In this document: one piece after another, positions 1 to 26,944 of the stretch
Layout: each line of letters opens with the position of its first letter
Position numbering within the stretch: the stretch's first letter is position 1
Assembly: GCA_020091685.1 (NCBI GenBank)
Contig: CM034600.1
Span: 36,450,077 to 36,514,076 of the forward strand
From: Lutjanus erythropterus
Taxonomy: Eukaryota > Chordata > Actinopteri > Lutjaniformes > Lutjanidae
Direction: 5' to 3'
Length of the DNA stretch: 64,000 nucleotides
Position numbers and translations under genes: made by a program
The notes under the pieces: generated by a model
Database searches by the model: none
What the model was told of the DNA's origin: nothing
Seen by the model: only the letters and a program-made list of their open reading frames with translations

Positions 1-85
1 GTTATTTGGACTGATAGACAAAATTAAATTTCTCTTTTGGCTCTTGGAACTTGTGATTTGCATTTGCAGACCATATCTTTTGACC

Positions 86-852
86 TTAAAGGGGTATAGG
101 TCTGATTATTTTAAGTGGCGTTGTATGTGGCGTTTGCGTTGCCTACAGTAGATGCCTCCAGTTTGGGGAAGCAGCAGGAGTGCAGGTGTAGGAATTTAAC
201 CACTGTACTGCTGTGGACAGCGTCAGCGGCAGTGTACACTGTTTTCACAGCTTTGCTTTGCCGTCAGACAGCCTTTTCTGACAGGACGCCGCCGTTATAT
301 AAAACAAATACTGTTCTCTCCAAACCAACCAAACTCCATAGGCAAAATCAGTCATTTTACCTTGCAGGACACAGGAGTTGCTGGTCTACCGCTGCCTCCA
401 TCGGTTACTTTGTTTGTGTTATTGTTTGACTTTGATGCTTTAAAAGATTAGTTTGGTTCACTGAATACACGCAATAACACAAACAAATTAACAGATTGAT
501 GCAGCGCAACTCATTTGTTCTGCAAGGTAAAATTAATGATTTTGCGAAAGGAGTCTGGTTCAGCGAAAGAGAAGGATATTTCATTTATATAACGAGGGTT
601 TCCCATTAGAAAAAGCTGTCTGATAGCAAAGTAAAGCAGCGTAAAATTTTTAAATTAGCGTGATATTGATTGTTTTTTGTCTTTTTTAGTTGGGGCTAAA
701 CTACATTTTGCTGCTGACTCTGTCCACATTGCTTTGTTTCCTGCACCTATAAATCCTGCTGCTTCCCCAAACTTGGGCTGTGCTACTGTAGTAACACTAT
801 AAATAAGTACCTCATCCAACCCCATTGCCAAAAATCCAAACTATCCCTTTAA
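86..852. repeat. Palindromic MITE, family A, long copy
   Basis: The ends read TTAAAGGGG and CCCTTTAA. About 50 bp inside each end is a longer inverted match: the stretch near 150-195 (TTTGGGGAAGCAGCAGGA) reappears reverse-complemented near 735-785. The centre contains a block (AGGTAAAATTAATG..., about 523-655) that is also found at 31600-31740. No protein-coding frame is preserved. This fits a non-autonomous DNA transposon. The superfamily is not determined. Confidence 0.7.
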
Positions 853-1409
853 GCATCAGCTCTCAATTTAAAATTTGGACCAAAACTACTAAATCCTAAA
901 ACACAAACTTAGTCCTCAACGATGTTTGAATTATCTGACAATAAATTCTCTTTTCTCCACAGAGACAGGAAACTTCTGTATGTGGAGGAAAAGAATAAAT
1001 TAAAACTTTTCCATCAACTATGAATACAGTGAAATGCTGTTTTATGTCATTTAGAGATTAACATGACTAAATTTCCAACTAAGAAGTCCAATATGTCTCA
1101 CTGAAACGCCTCAACTAAAACTGATATGAAGGTGTTTAAACAGCCTCGCATCAAACAAGGTCCACTCTTCAACAGAACCAAATCCTAATTTAACTTCTGG
1201 GACGCATCCTGGAACGTCACGAAGAAAAGTGATTAGGGGTCAACAAAGTGCAAAAGTGGCAACTGCAGTTTTTTGCTGTCAGGAAGGAGAGAAGAGGGTC
1301 AAATGTTCTCCGTCTCCTCTAAAGATTCACAACTTTTAAACATAAAAGTCAAAGTTATGAGTATAGTAATACAAATGAACACACACACACACACACCAGG
1401 GTGGCCTAC
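853..1409. other. Unannotated stretch
   Basis: I see no gene, RNA or clear repeat here apart from a short (AC)n run at about 1380-1396. Confidence 0.6.
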
Positions 1410-1503
1410 CTGGGCACTGCTGCTGCTGACCTCTGCCTCTGTGACCTCTCACCTTTGACCTCACCACTGTCTGTCGCCCACTCGGACGCCTGCTCCTGAT
1501 TGG
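1410..1503 (-). CDS. Candidate internal exon, unknown gene
   Basis: On the minus strand a C/T-rich stretch ending CTGCAG is followed by an open 94-nt segment and a donor CCCAG|GTAGGC. In the phase left by the candidate exon at 3142-3210 it reads as a polar, Gln/Glu/Arg/Ala-rich peptide (NQEQASEWATDSGEVK...). A longer version with an acceptor near 1525 is also open. I do not recognise the protein. It could equally be chance, since both exons are short and low in complexity. Confidence 0.22.
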
Positions 1504-1675
1504 CTGCAGGAGGCTGCAGGGCTGAACTGTGGTTGGTCAATTCAGGAAGGGGGGTGGGAGGAAATCCCAGGTGCAAAAAAATATATATAGATATATTAAT
1601 GAAAAACAGCTAATAAAAAAAAGATATATATAGAAAAAGAAAAGAAGATATTATGTGAGATGGGATGCTTACACC

Positions 1676-1702
1676 CAGTGCTTCATGGGAAATGTAGTTT
1701 GA
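1676..1702 (-). promoter_or_regulatory. ZNF143/Staf-like motif
   Basis: The minus strand reads AACTACATTTCCCATGAAGC, close to the ACTACAATTCCCA...GC consensus bound by ZNF143 (Staf). A second example sits at the tcea2-like promoter near 24755. Such sites occur at promoters and chromatin anchors. No TATA box or first exon is evident next to it. Confidence 0.4.
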
Positions 1703-1969
1703 GGAAAAAAAAAATGTTGGTAGTTGTCTGCAGAGGCAGAAACAACAGATTTAAAAAAAAAAAAGAGATGGAGATGCCTAGGTCTTAACCAGACTGGTCA
1801 CTCAGAATGCATTTATCTTAGTATTGTTAATGTTATTTATTTTATATTTTGTTAAAACTGTGATTTTAATTGTACATATATAAACGGAAACCTTGAACAT
1901 CCAATGAGAAGCAGCTTTATTTGTTCACTGTTCATTTCTTATGTCTCTACTGGGAATCAAACCCTCAAC

Positions 1970-2388
1970 CCGATTCTGTCCCGTCTTGACATGAAAAATA
2001 TAGTTTTTCGCAGCTCAGTATGACATTAGAAGGAGATTTATGTGGTTCTGCAATCTGGGTCTGGAATGTTGAGTCCAACAGGGATACCGACATTTTGCAG
2101 CATAAAAAAGTAGTTCCTATTGCTCCTTCCAACTGCTCACAGCAAGGTGTGTGTGTTAAGTTGAGGAAGTGGATCATGATTTTTGGAAAGACACACTGGT
2201 TTTGCAAACTACCATAAGCTGAGAACCATTTAGTTCCATGATATCGGAGAGAGGGCAGACGTCTCTGTCACAGATATCTCCAAAACTCTGCAACTCGCAC
2301 CAAAAAAATCTAAATGGATGAACAGAATTACAGGGCAGGGAAGAAAAATGTGCATTTTTGATTTTGGGGTGAACTGTCTCTTTAAAAA
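1970..2388 (-). repeat. Dispersed repeat, family B
   Basis: Read on the minus strand it begins TTTAAAGAGACAGTTCACCCC and continues with AAATCAAAAATGCAC. A shorter relative with the same GGGACAGTTCACCCC start lies at 19001-19155 on the plus strand. Frames crossing it are open by chance. It resembles a common teleost interspersed repeat. The exact family is not determined. Confidence 0.6.
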
Positions 2389-3141
2389 AATCCATGTGAC
2401 AACATGTGCTGGTGGTTAACTGATGAGAGAAGGCAAAAACAAGCGGTTGGTAAACAGGTTTCTGCTCTCTTTTTTCATCTGCGTCATTGTACAGAGAACA
2501 ATGCAGCAGCACAGCGGGCTGTAAACTTTACAGTCTAAAAATCACCACAAACGACAAAACTAACTGTACGGACGAGGGACAGAAACGGAGGGCTGGTGAT
2601 GCACTGACAAACCTGAGCTCTGTGCAGGACAATGCACACTTTTACTTTCTCTAAGTATGTCAAAATCTGACGTTTTCACATCTCAGATGACGAAGAAAGA
2701 TGTTAAAAGCTTGTAAAATATACTCATGTCGGCTGATGAAGGAGTTCAGTGTGGTGCCAAATTGGGAAAATAAGAGTCACAAACCGCAGAATCTTCATAT
2801 CAAACAGCCAAATCCAATTCATCCGACAAAATTCTGAGTTGGGTACGGTCCTAGAGTTACAAAAAGACTTGGTAGAGTGTTCAGATTAGTTTTTTGGTGT
2901 AACAAGCAGCATTAGTTTTGCAATCCAAGTACCCGGTTGTTAGTTAACAATTTAAATGAGCAGTTTCAGTTAATAATTTTACTGAGTTTCTACCACTGGA
3001 AGAATTTCCTGAGAGACTGAAGGTGACCTTTTTTTTGCCCAAAGACGTGTGTGGTTAGTTTAAAGTTGACTAACATAGTTGAGGGGAAAAAATACTTTAA
3101 AGAGAGCAGAATAATCTTTTAGAGAAGCAGGTTTTGCTTAC
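2389..3141. other. Unannotated stretch
   Basis: AT-rich sequence without a recognisable gene or repeat. Confidence 0.6.
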
Positions 3142-3210
3142 CTCGATCGTGTGTGCTTGAGGTTTGAGGTTCGACCAGCAGCTCCTGAGGTTCTTCACGT
3201 ACTGTAACCA
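3142..3210 (-). CDS. Candidate internal exon, unknown gene
   Basis: On the minus strand an acceptor-like ATTTACATAG precedes 69 nt that stay open in phase 1 (VTVREEPQELLVEPQ...), followed by a strong donor CGAG|GTAAGC. The peptide is acidic and Pro/Gln-rich, and I do not recognise it. A second candidate exon with compatible phase lies at 1410-1503. If real, they belong to a minus-strand gene that runs off the left edge, downstream of and co-oriented with the tcea2-like gene. Confidence 0.25.
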
Positions 3211-3782
3211 CTATGTAAATATGAAACAAACACAAACAGTGGTGATGTAGCTCTCACCAAATATTAATTAACCAAACATCACACACACACACCAAATCTG
3301 TACACACCTCACTGCTGGTAAAAGCAAAACTGAAAACAGACAAATGAGATAAGGAGCAAATAAAGTGGACTCACCTCTGCTTTAATGTATGAAGAAGATG
3401 TTGACAACAGGCCAAATCTCTAAATAGCAGAACCTTGCTACTGATCAAAGCTATCATGTGCACATTTGATAGTCTCCATGAAAAAATATTAAATGCAGAT
3501 AACAATAAACTTGGTTATTTTGATGACATTGCTATATTTGGTGCTGGAAGTAAAACACGGAGCTCTTCGACATGTTTGGATCAGCATCAAACTGTCCTCA
3601 TTGTGCACAGCTTGTGAATATAAACATTTTTTGACAGATGTTAACTACGACTCCCAGGGTGAATTTCAGCAAGAAACATCCGATCATCAAGCTTTAAATT
3701 CGATCACGTGCTGCTAACTGTGGGTGAAAACTGATGAGATATGAGATCAGGTATGTTAATCCCTCCAGCAGGTTTGAGGTCA
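3211..3782. other. Unannotated stretch
   Basis: No gene seen. It contains a short (CA)n run near 3281-3291. Confidence 0.6.
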
Positions 3783-4030
3783 ACTCCGGGTTCTCTTTCG
3801 AGTGGAACGTGGCCGGAAAATCTCCAGAGGCAAGGCGTCCAGAAGGATCCTAATCGGAACCCGAATCACCTCAGCTAGGCTCTCCTCAACGCGAAGGAGC
3901 AGCGGTTCTGCTCCGAGCTCCTCGCTGTGTCTCGAAGGCTGAGCCCAGACGTCCGCTGGAGGAAACATCATGCTGTATTTTACCGTCACTCGTGAACAAG
4001 ACTCTGAGATGACCATAGATAGAGAAAAGA
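3783..4030 (-). mobile_element. LINE 3'-end fragment
   Basis: The minus-strand translation (LLLRVEESLAEVIRVP, then ILLDALPLEIFRPRST) and the DNA phrase GGACGCCTTGCCTCTGGAG match the 3' coding end typical of a teleost non-LTR retrotransposon. A related 3' end is at 57305-57430 on the other strand. No reverse transcriptase motifs remain. The clade is uncertain. Confidence 0.5.
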
Positions 4031-7000
4031 TCTGCATCTTAAATCAGTCCACTTTAAATTTGGGGGTCAAATGAACTTCTTTATGCTAACAAATGAAACA
4101 ACTGAAGAGTTTTGAATTTGCAATCGCTATGATTGGATTCTTCTGGAGCTGATTATCAGTACTCAGTACGTTTTACAGTATCGACTGAAATACCCCAGTA
4201 CCATGTGGTATCTAAACTTCTCTAGCCTGCATTCAGTCCTCTTTGGTTTAGGGGGGAAAAAAAAGAATATTTATATAATTTTATATGTGCAAAAATATGC
4301 CCATATTTCACACTTGTGGTATGGCTAGGAAAAAAACATAAATGCATGGAACGTAGGATTATTTCAGTAAAAACTGTGAATACGACTGACACGATGAAGC
4401 ACCTAATAAAGCATGACGAAACCTTTTGAATGGACAGCCGCACACGCAAACAAAAAAAAGGTATTGAATACTCCACTTTAGGGGATCGTAATTTTTTAAA
4501 TGAGTCAGGATTAAGAGCCATCAACTGCGCCAAAACGCTGAATCAAACATGATTTCTCAGACACAAAGTTACTGTATTATTCTTACATTATCCAGAAGAG
4601 TCCTGTGTTTCTGCGTTACGCGACATTAACAATATTGTTGAAACCAAAAACTGAAATGGGACTAGAGAACATGATCCCTCACTGGCTTCCCACACATTCA
4701 CACAAAGCATGTTCACCTCCTGCATCTCGTGACCGCCCTGTTCCAGATTTTTAAAAAATCTAATTCTAACTTTAATTTTTAATCTTTTTCAGGCAACAGT
4801 CTAAACTGTTGTGTCTCAGCCTGGGTTCTGTCGACCCCTGGTGAACCCTTTTTGTAATTATGGTAAGATAATTATTCCAAAAGTTAATGTCATTAGTAGA
4901 CTGCAGAGAGCAACCAGTGTGGGTTCAGGTCCTCCAGACACAGGGGAACAACAGTACCCCAAACGGTTGAAAAGTAAAGATCCGAACGGCCACGATTCTG
5001 ATCTGAAACTGCACTTTGAGTGAAAGTGAACATGAACTGAGCAGAAACAGGCAGAGCCGCTGCGGTCGACTCTCGGTGTTGACACTCCCAACACTCAGTT
5101 CCTAAAGGAAACCAACAGACACTCGGGTCTGGTCTTTTTCCACAGTTCACTGTAACCTGATATGTTTGTGTTTACGATGGATTCTCTGTGTGTCACGGAC
5201 GCACACACACCTACATGCATACCGTGTTTTTCTTTTTTTCCCAGCATTCCACCCTGTAGTTTTCTGATGATAATCTTCACTCCTCCTGCTCATCACTTTC
5301 AGAATCTCCACATGAAGATGGTCAATTTATTACCGTCTGTGCTGCTTCAAAGTTACCTCAACATTAATATTTAGTTACTTTCATATGTGTCAAACCATTG
5401 TTATTAAACCAGGAGCAGTCAGTTCAATTAGTACTGGATCAAAGTCAAACAGAAAAGGATCCAAAAGGCACTGAACATGTTGATTTTATCTTAAAATTAT
5501 AAATTAATTATTTGTTTTATAGTGTTTATACCATAAAACATTTGTTTCTGTTAATTTCATGTGTTATGATGTGTGTTCCAAAACACTTAAGTGCTTTTTA
5601 CACAGACTATTCTCCATTTGGTAATTATATTACTATATTATATTTTGCAGGTTTGTAAATTATTAGTTTTCCCAGAAAATGTCCTGGAATAACTATCTAA
5701 AAAGAACTGTATAAGTTTAAATAGTAATTATAGGTCAAATACTAACAATGTTCCTGTTATTTTAGTTAGACTTTAGCTACAGGTGAGACCGTGCTAGCTT
5801 AACCTAGTGTCCTTTAGCTAACTGACAGCCGGTTAGCTCAACACGCCTCAATCCAAAGTTAGCAAATAAGCAAGTGAGCAAATATACATTCAATATGAAC
5901 ATGGAAAAAGTTCTTAATAAATCATTCATGGTGAATCTGTACTCGCTTAGGTTTAATTAAACTGTTGTTTTAAAGGAAATTCCCCCGGCAACCAACAACT
6001 GCTTATAAACTGAAGACAACTTTTACTAAAATAATAAATCTCACATTTTATCTTACATTAAGTACAAATTACATAATTCTTTCCTGAAAAAGTTAATGGA
6101 AATTGGAAATAGTAACCCTGCAGAAAGGTTACATTAGCAGTTAGCTAACGTATGGACCAGCAAGGCGTTAGCTATGATTTTGATGTTCAGTTCATCATCA
6201 CCTGCTGTAGAGTTTAATTTGGTGACTACTTTAGGAAGCCTGTTTAGTCTAATTTTTGTTTGTTTGTTTGTTTTTTAGCAACTGTTTTAATGTCATTGTT
6301 CTGATGGGCCAATAGTGCAAGAAAACCAAAAGCCCATTAGCACAACAGCCTTTAGCTCCAAAAATACACACTCTCCCTAAACTCTAACACATCTAACTAC
6401 TTGGGCAACAGGGCAGGAATTTGGTGCAAGGCCAGAAAGATTACCTGTTATGTAAGGGTGTCAAATTGATTGATTATTGAAACTTTTTTTTTTTTGCCAT
6501 CATTAGACTACAGATTATTTATTCATCAAGAGCAACAAAACATTGGTTTTATGCCCTGACAGCCGCCATCTGCATCATCAGGTTTTAAAAAGACGTGAAA
6601 ATAAAAGCCCTCTCTATTGATTTTCAATTTAATATTGAAATTGGAACACGCCTACTATCAACCCTCTGCTGATTCAGTAGGACTGACCAGGCCAGGTTTC
6701 ACGGAGCAACAACTGAAGGCAGAGTGTGTGTTTTCGGAGCAATGGGCCTTTGTTTTTGGGACTGACAGGTGAGTTCTCGATCCGATGGGACATTTTTCCG
6801 GACTATTGGGATTTCAGAATAATGGTCTGTTGGAACATTGGGAAGTTCCTGAGGGCAACAAGTGATTTGTGGTATTTTAGAGATGATTTCTCAGCCCGAT
6901 CATGCTGTAAACCAAATATGGTTGAAATCAAAAATAAGAGAAGATCACATGAACAGTTTGTGACTTGTTTGTTAGTTCACTAAGTAACCATGTCTCTCTT

Positions 7001-7111
7001 TGGTCCAGCTGTCCTGCGTTCTGTCTAAACCGCATGACTTCAGTCTGTTTTCCATCGAGGAGGAAGACACCTAACAGAACCTGGTCTCTCACACTCCTTC
7101 CTCTTCCTCCT
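4031..7111. other. Gene-free AT-rich region
   Basis: I see no exon I would support. 5760-6200 is rich in TTAGCTAAC-type motifs that occur widely in fish intergenic DNA. 6725-6860 repeats the loose phrase GGANNAATGGG several times, probably an old degenerate tandem repeat. Confidence 0.5.
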
Positions 7112-7126
7112 GCTCTCTCTCTCTCT

Positions 7127-7170
<44 letters not shown>
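7112..7170. repeat. (CT)n microsatellite
   Basis: About 60 bp of almost uninterrupted CT dinucleotides with CCCT interruptions. Arg-Glu and Ser-Leu repeat frames across it are artefacts. Confidence 0.9.
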
Positions 7171-7171
<1 letters not shown>

Positions 7172-7769
7172 ATGCTCATGTATGGAAAGAGCTCAGCGGT
7201 GTTTCCACAACAAACACAACAGGAGCTTTCTCCGCTCTGCTTTCTCACCACTTTTCATCACCTCTGTCAACACGCTCGCACCATCAGCCTCATTTGGAAA
7301 ACAGAGACAGCGACTCGGGTTCATACCTGAGTCGATTGTGATTTATTTATTTTAACTTGCAAATCTGGCGAAGTGAAATGCACACAGAACGAATAAAAGT
7401 GACACGTGCATCTCTGATGTCATATGGAGGAATTTTGTCAGCAGTGATCTGGTTTTGCTGTAACAGTTTGACTTTTACTCTAAATATTGAATCATAAATT
7501 GATTATAGTTGCTGCCACAGTTACCTCGATCAATCTGAAGTGATCAGAAAATGTAATTTATTGAACAATTTCATTTTGCAGTTTAAAAAATTTATCTCAA
7601 CTTGTCTCTGGCAGACGGTAATGCTGGCACCATTTCTAAACCAATTCAAGCAATTTCTTCTTACTTTTCTACCTGAATATACAATCACACCAACATATAT
7701 GACAATATTTTGCAAGCTATTAAAACCAAACAAGTCAGAAAGAAAGAAAAAAGAAACTAGAGTGATGTC
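7171..7769. other. Downstream flank of the tcea2-like gene
   Basis: No gene seen. Its upper end (7735-7765) is T-rich on the minus strand and would serve as the downstream element for 3' end processing. Confidence 0.5.
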
Positions 7770-7788
7770 GTCTTAATCCAAGAGCAAC

Positions 7789-7794
7789 TTTAAT
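7789..7794 (-). terminator. tcea2: Poly(A) signal ATTAAA
   Basis: The minus strand reads ATTAAA about 400 nt after the stop codon. A T-rich downstream element (TTTCTTTTTTCTTTC) follows roughly 30-50 nt later, so cleavage near 7770 is likely. A second candidate, AATAAA at 7557-7562, could give a longer 3' UTR. There is no closer canonical hexamer with an equally good downstream element. Confidence 0.6.
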
Positions 7795-8127
7795 ATAAAT
7801 GTTCAGGGCAAAATATGTGGCAGCACAACATGGCAAAGAAAGGCACATCCACTGTGTCCACAAGGCCTAAATGTGATTTCAGTCTGGCTTAAAGCTTCAT
7901 CTATCATAAGAAATAAACTCTAAGTGCTCCATACAAAACAAATTCAACTAATAGACAACATGAACTGGCTTTTTTTCTCTAAATATATTACAGCTTTTAG
8001 TTTTTTTTATATATATATATTTATATATATATAAAGAAATTATACAAAAAAAAGGAAAAAAATAAATTCTTTTTTTTTAAATCCACATTCAATTCATTTT
8101 AGTCAGTTTGCTTCATGATAGAATAAT

Positions 8128-8130
<3 letters not shown>

Positions 8131-8187
<57 letters not shown>
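8131..8187. repeat. (CA)28.5 microsatellite in the 3' UTR
   Basis: 57 bp of pure CA. In the tcea2-like transcript it is read as (UG)n and begins 7 nt after the stop codon. Confidence 0.9.
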
Positions 8188-8190
<3 letters not shown>

Positions 8191-8194
8191 CTCT

Positions 8195-24574
<16,380 letters not shown>

Positions 24575-24800
24575 TTCGAGCGGATTTTTCTCCGTCAGTT
24601 CTCCTCCTCTGCTGCGGTGAAAACCTCCATTGATGTGGAGGAAAAACTCTCCCCGTCTGTCTCGTTCCTTCTCTTCCCGCAGCCTGTCTGTCTCCGTCTC
24701 CCCCAGCTGCCGCCTGCCTCTCGTTTGTTGTTGTGTGTCACCGCGGGACGATGGGAGTTGTAGTTTTTTTTGTGTGTTTTCGGCTTCGTCCAAAATTCAG
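24575..24800 (-). promoter_or_regulatory. tcea2-like promoter and 5' UTR
   Basis: GC-rich for this window. The minus strand carries ACTACAACTCCCATCGTCCC at 24746-24765, a strong match to the ZNF143/Staf consensus typical of TATA-less housekeeping promoters. The start site should fall between this motif and the ATG. No TATA box is seen. Confidence 0.6.
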
Positions 24801-24939
24801 GCTGGAGCAGCTCAGTCAAAACTTTTGTCCTACAAAACTTTTTGACGGTTTTTTTCTGGCTCATTTGTTGGGACATTAAACATGAACCAGTGGGAGATAC
24901 GATGAGGGATTTCATGTTATGTTACATTTTAGCAACCCT

Positions 24940-25480
24940 GAAATAATATGGCTAATATAACTACAAGAAATTACCATAGCTTCAATAAATAAAGTAATAT
25001 ATCTGCAGTAAAACAATAAAGTTAATATGCCTACAAGAAACTGACATAGCGTCAGTAAAAATATAAAATAATACAGCTGCACTAAAATAATAATGTACTA
25101 TCAGTGAAAAATTCATTTCTTCAATAAAATAAAATAATATAGCTGCAATACATAAAAAGAGCTTCAATAAAAATATATAGCTGCACTAAATTAAAATAGT
25201 TAATTTAGCTACAATAAAATAATGTACCTAATAGCTAGAATAAATAAAAATAGCTTCAATAAAGAAATATATAGCTACACTAAAATCATACCGTTAATAT
25301 AGCTACAATAAATTAACATCTTCAAAATAAAATAATATAGCTACACATGCTAACATTCATAGCTACAATAAATTAATATAGCTATAATAAATTAATATGG
25401 CTACAATAGTATCAAAATAACATATATGCACTAAAATACTATAGCTATTATAGCTGCAATAAATTAATATAACAGGTTAA
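24940..25480. repeat. AT-rich degenerate minisatellite
   Basis: About 540 bp built from imperfect, roughly 15-35-bp units of the type ATAGCTACAATAAAATAAT, with variants TAGCTGCACTAAA and AGCTTCAATAAA. It lies 150 bp or more upstream of the tcea2-like promoter. Confidence 0.8.
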
Positions 25481-25852
25481 AAAAAATCAAGTTTTAAAAG
25501 AAAATAAACACAGTTTGGTGTATAAAAAACAATACAGTGTAAAGGGCAAGAACAGGAAAATATTTTTTTATTATTATTATTTAAAACACACAAGGTAAAA
25601 CTCATGTAAAATCAGAAACAACTATCCAATAAAAGTACATTTTAAAAAGTGATTTAGAGGAGATCACTGACTCAGTTGACCTGATTTCCTCGGGGGGGAC
25701 ACAGATCCGTCAGGTCAGGTCAGGTCATTCACTGGCCTGAAGTGTTTCGCCACAAGACTCTTGTGAAGAGTCTCTGACATGTTTGTTAAAAGTAGTAAAA
25801 GTAATCTGTTTCTGTGGAGCAGTTCACAATTCCCTCCTGCTAGAACAGATCA

Positions 25853-25888
<36 letters not shown>

Positions 25889-26289
25889 CTACCAGACGCT
25901 CCACAGAGAAAATATTAAAGGAAACCATCTGGCAAGTCTGTGCTGCTCACAGTAATTAAAACAAAAGATGTCACAGGTGACAGAGAGCAGGAATGTGGGT
26001 GGATTACTGAATGGGCGTCCCAGGCCCAGGCACAGGAGCCCAAGGCCTCGGGGGCCTCTAAGCCAGGGCCTCTGTGTGAAGTCACTGTTTGTAAATGAGC
26101 ATTTTTTGTCACACAGTCAAATGGCTTAGTCACTCGTGTCAGTAACAGTCCCAAAGTCTTTCTGCAAAATAGAAATGTCCAAGACATTCACTTTGAAGAT
26201 CTCTCAAGAACTCAAGTACTTTGTGCAATATGGGCCCTTCATGGGGAGAAATCCAAAAAGCAAGAGCAAAAGTTTTATAGATTCCACCT
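25481..26289. other. Unannotated stretch with a microsatellite
   Basis: (AC)n at about 25855-25886 and a short GGTCAGGTCAGGTCA direct repeat near 25712. No gene seen. Confidence 0.7.
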
Positions 26290-26944
26290 GGGGCCAGTAT
26301 TTCAAAATTTGTAATCCAGATCAGAAATATACTGCTAGATTCTGAAACCCTTTTTTAGCTATCTGAGATAAAACTGATCTTGCAGGTTTTGTCCTGGTTT
26401 TTCAAAGAATCTTAAGATCAGGATCGTTCTGATCCAGATACCAAGACTAGGATCACAGAATCTAGATTTGCAGTCTTTGGATCGGCCTCCTTCTGTTGGT
26501 CAAAGTAACATTTCATTAACATAGAGATGTGAATATGTTGGAAAGTGCATTATTATTATTATTAATTAAATGTCTCACTGGCTAAAAAATAAATCAATAG
26601 AAAGCTGTAAAACATCTGTTATACATATTATTGACTGTTTAATTTAGAATGAATAGTTTTGGCATGATCTGTGTCACTTTCAAATGCAAGAAATTAATAA
26701 AATAATGATTAAATGCATCAGTTACGTCCACCTTGAACCCCTGATGAATCCACCCTTCCAGCAGCATCAGGACCATCCTGATTTTTAGCATCAAAACTGG
26801 AGTTTTAAATGTGAAGTAACAAATCCATATCCCAGTTTTGTTGGATCAGAATCACGTCTCCTTGTTTTGAAATACCCAAATTTAAGATTTAATCCTGTCC
26901 AGATAAATCTGATTTACATTAAAAGTTTTGAAATACATGGCCCC
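26290..26944. mobile_element. MITE with GGGGCC ends
   Basis: The left end GGGGCCAGTATTTCAAAA and the right end TTTTGAAATACATGGCCCC form about 18-bp inverted repeats. The flanking inner parts (AATCCAGATCAG and AGATAAATCTGATTT) also pair loosely. Length is 655 bp with no coding capacity. Confidence 0.75.

Noticed and set aside
6928..7330. Arg-Glu-rich and Ser-Leu-rich frames of more than 100 codons
   Set aside because: Generated by the (CT)n tract at 7112-7170; the flanks show no exon features.
1..8000. Expected neighbour RGS19 or OPRL1 (next to TCEA2 in mammals)
   Set aside because: I looked for RGS-box and GPCR motifs on both strands and found none, so conserved synteny cannot be claimed.
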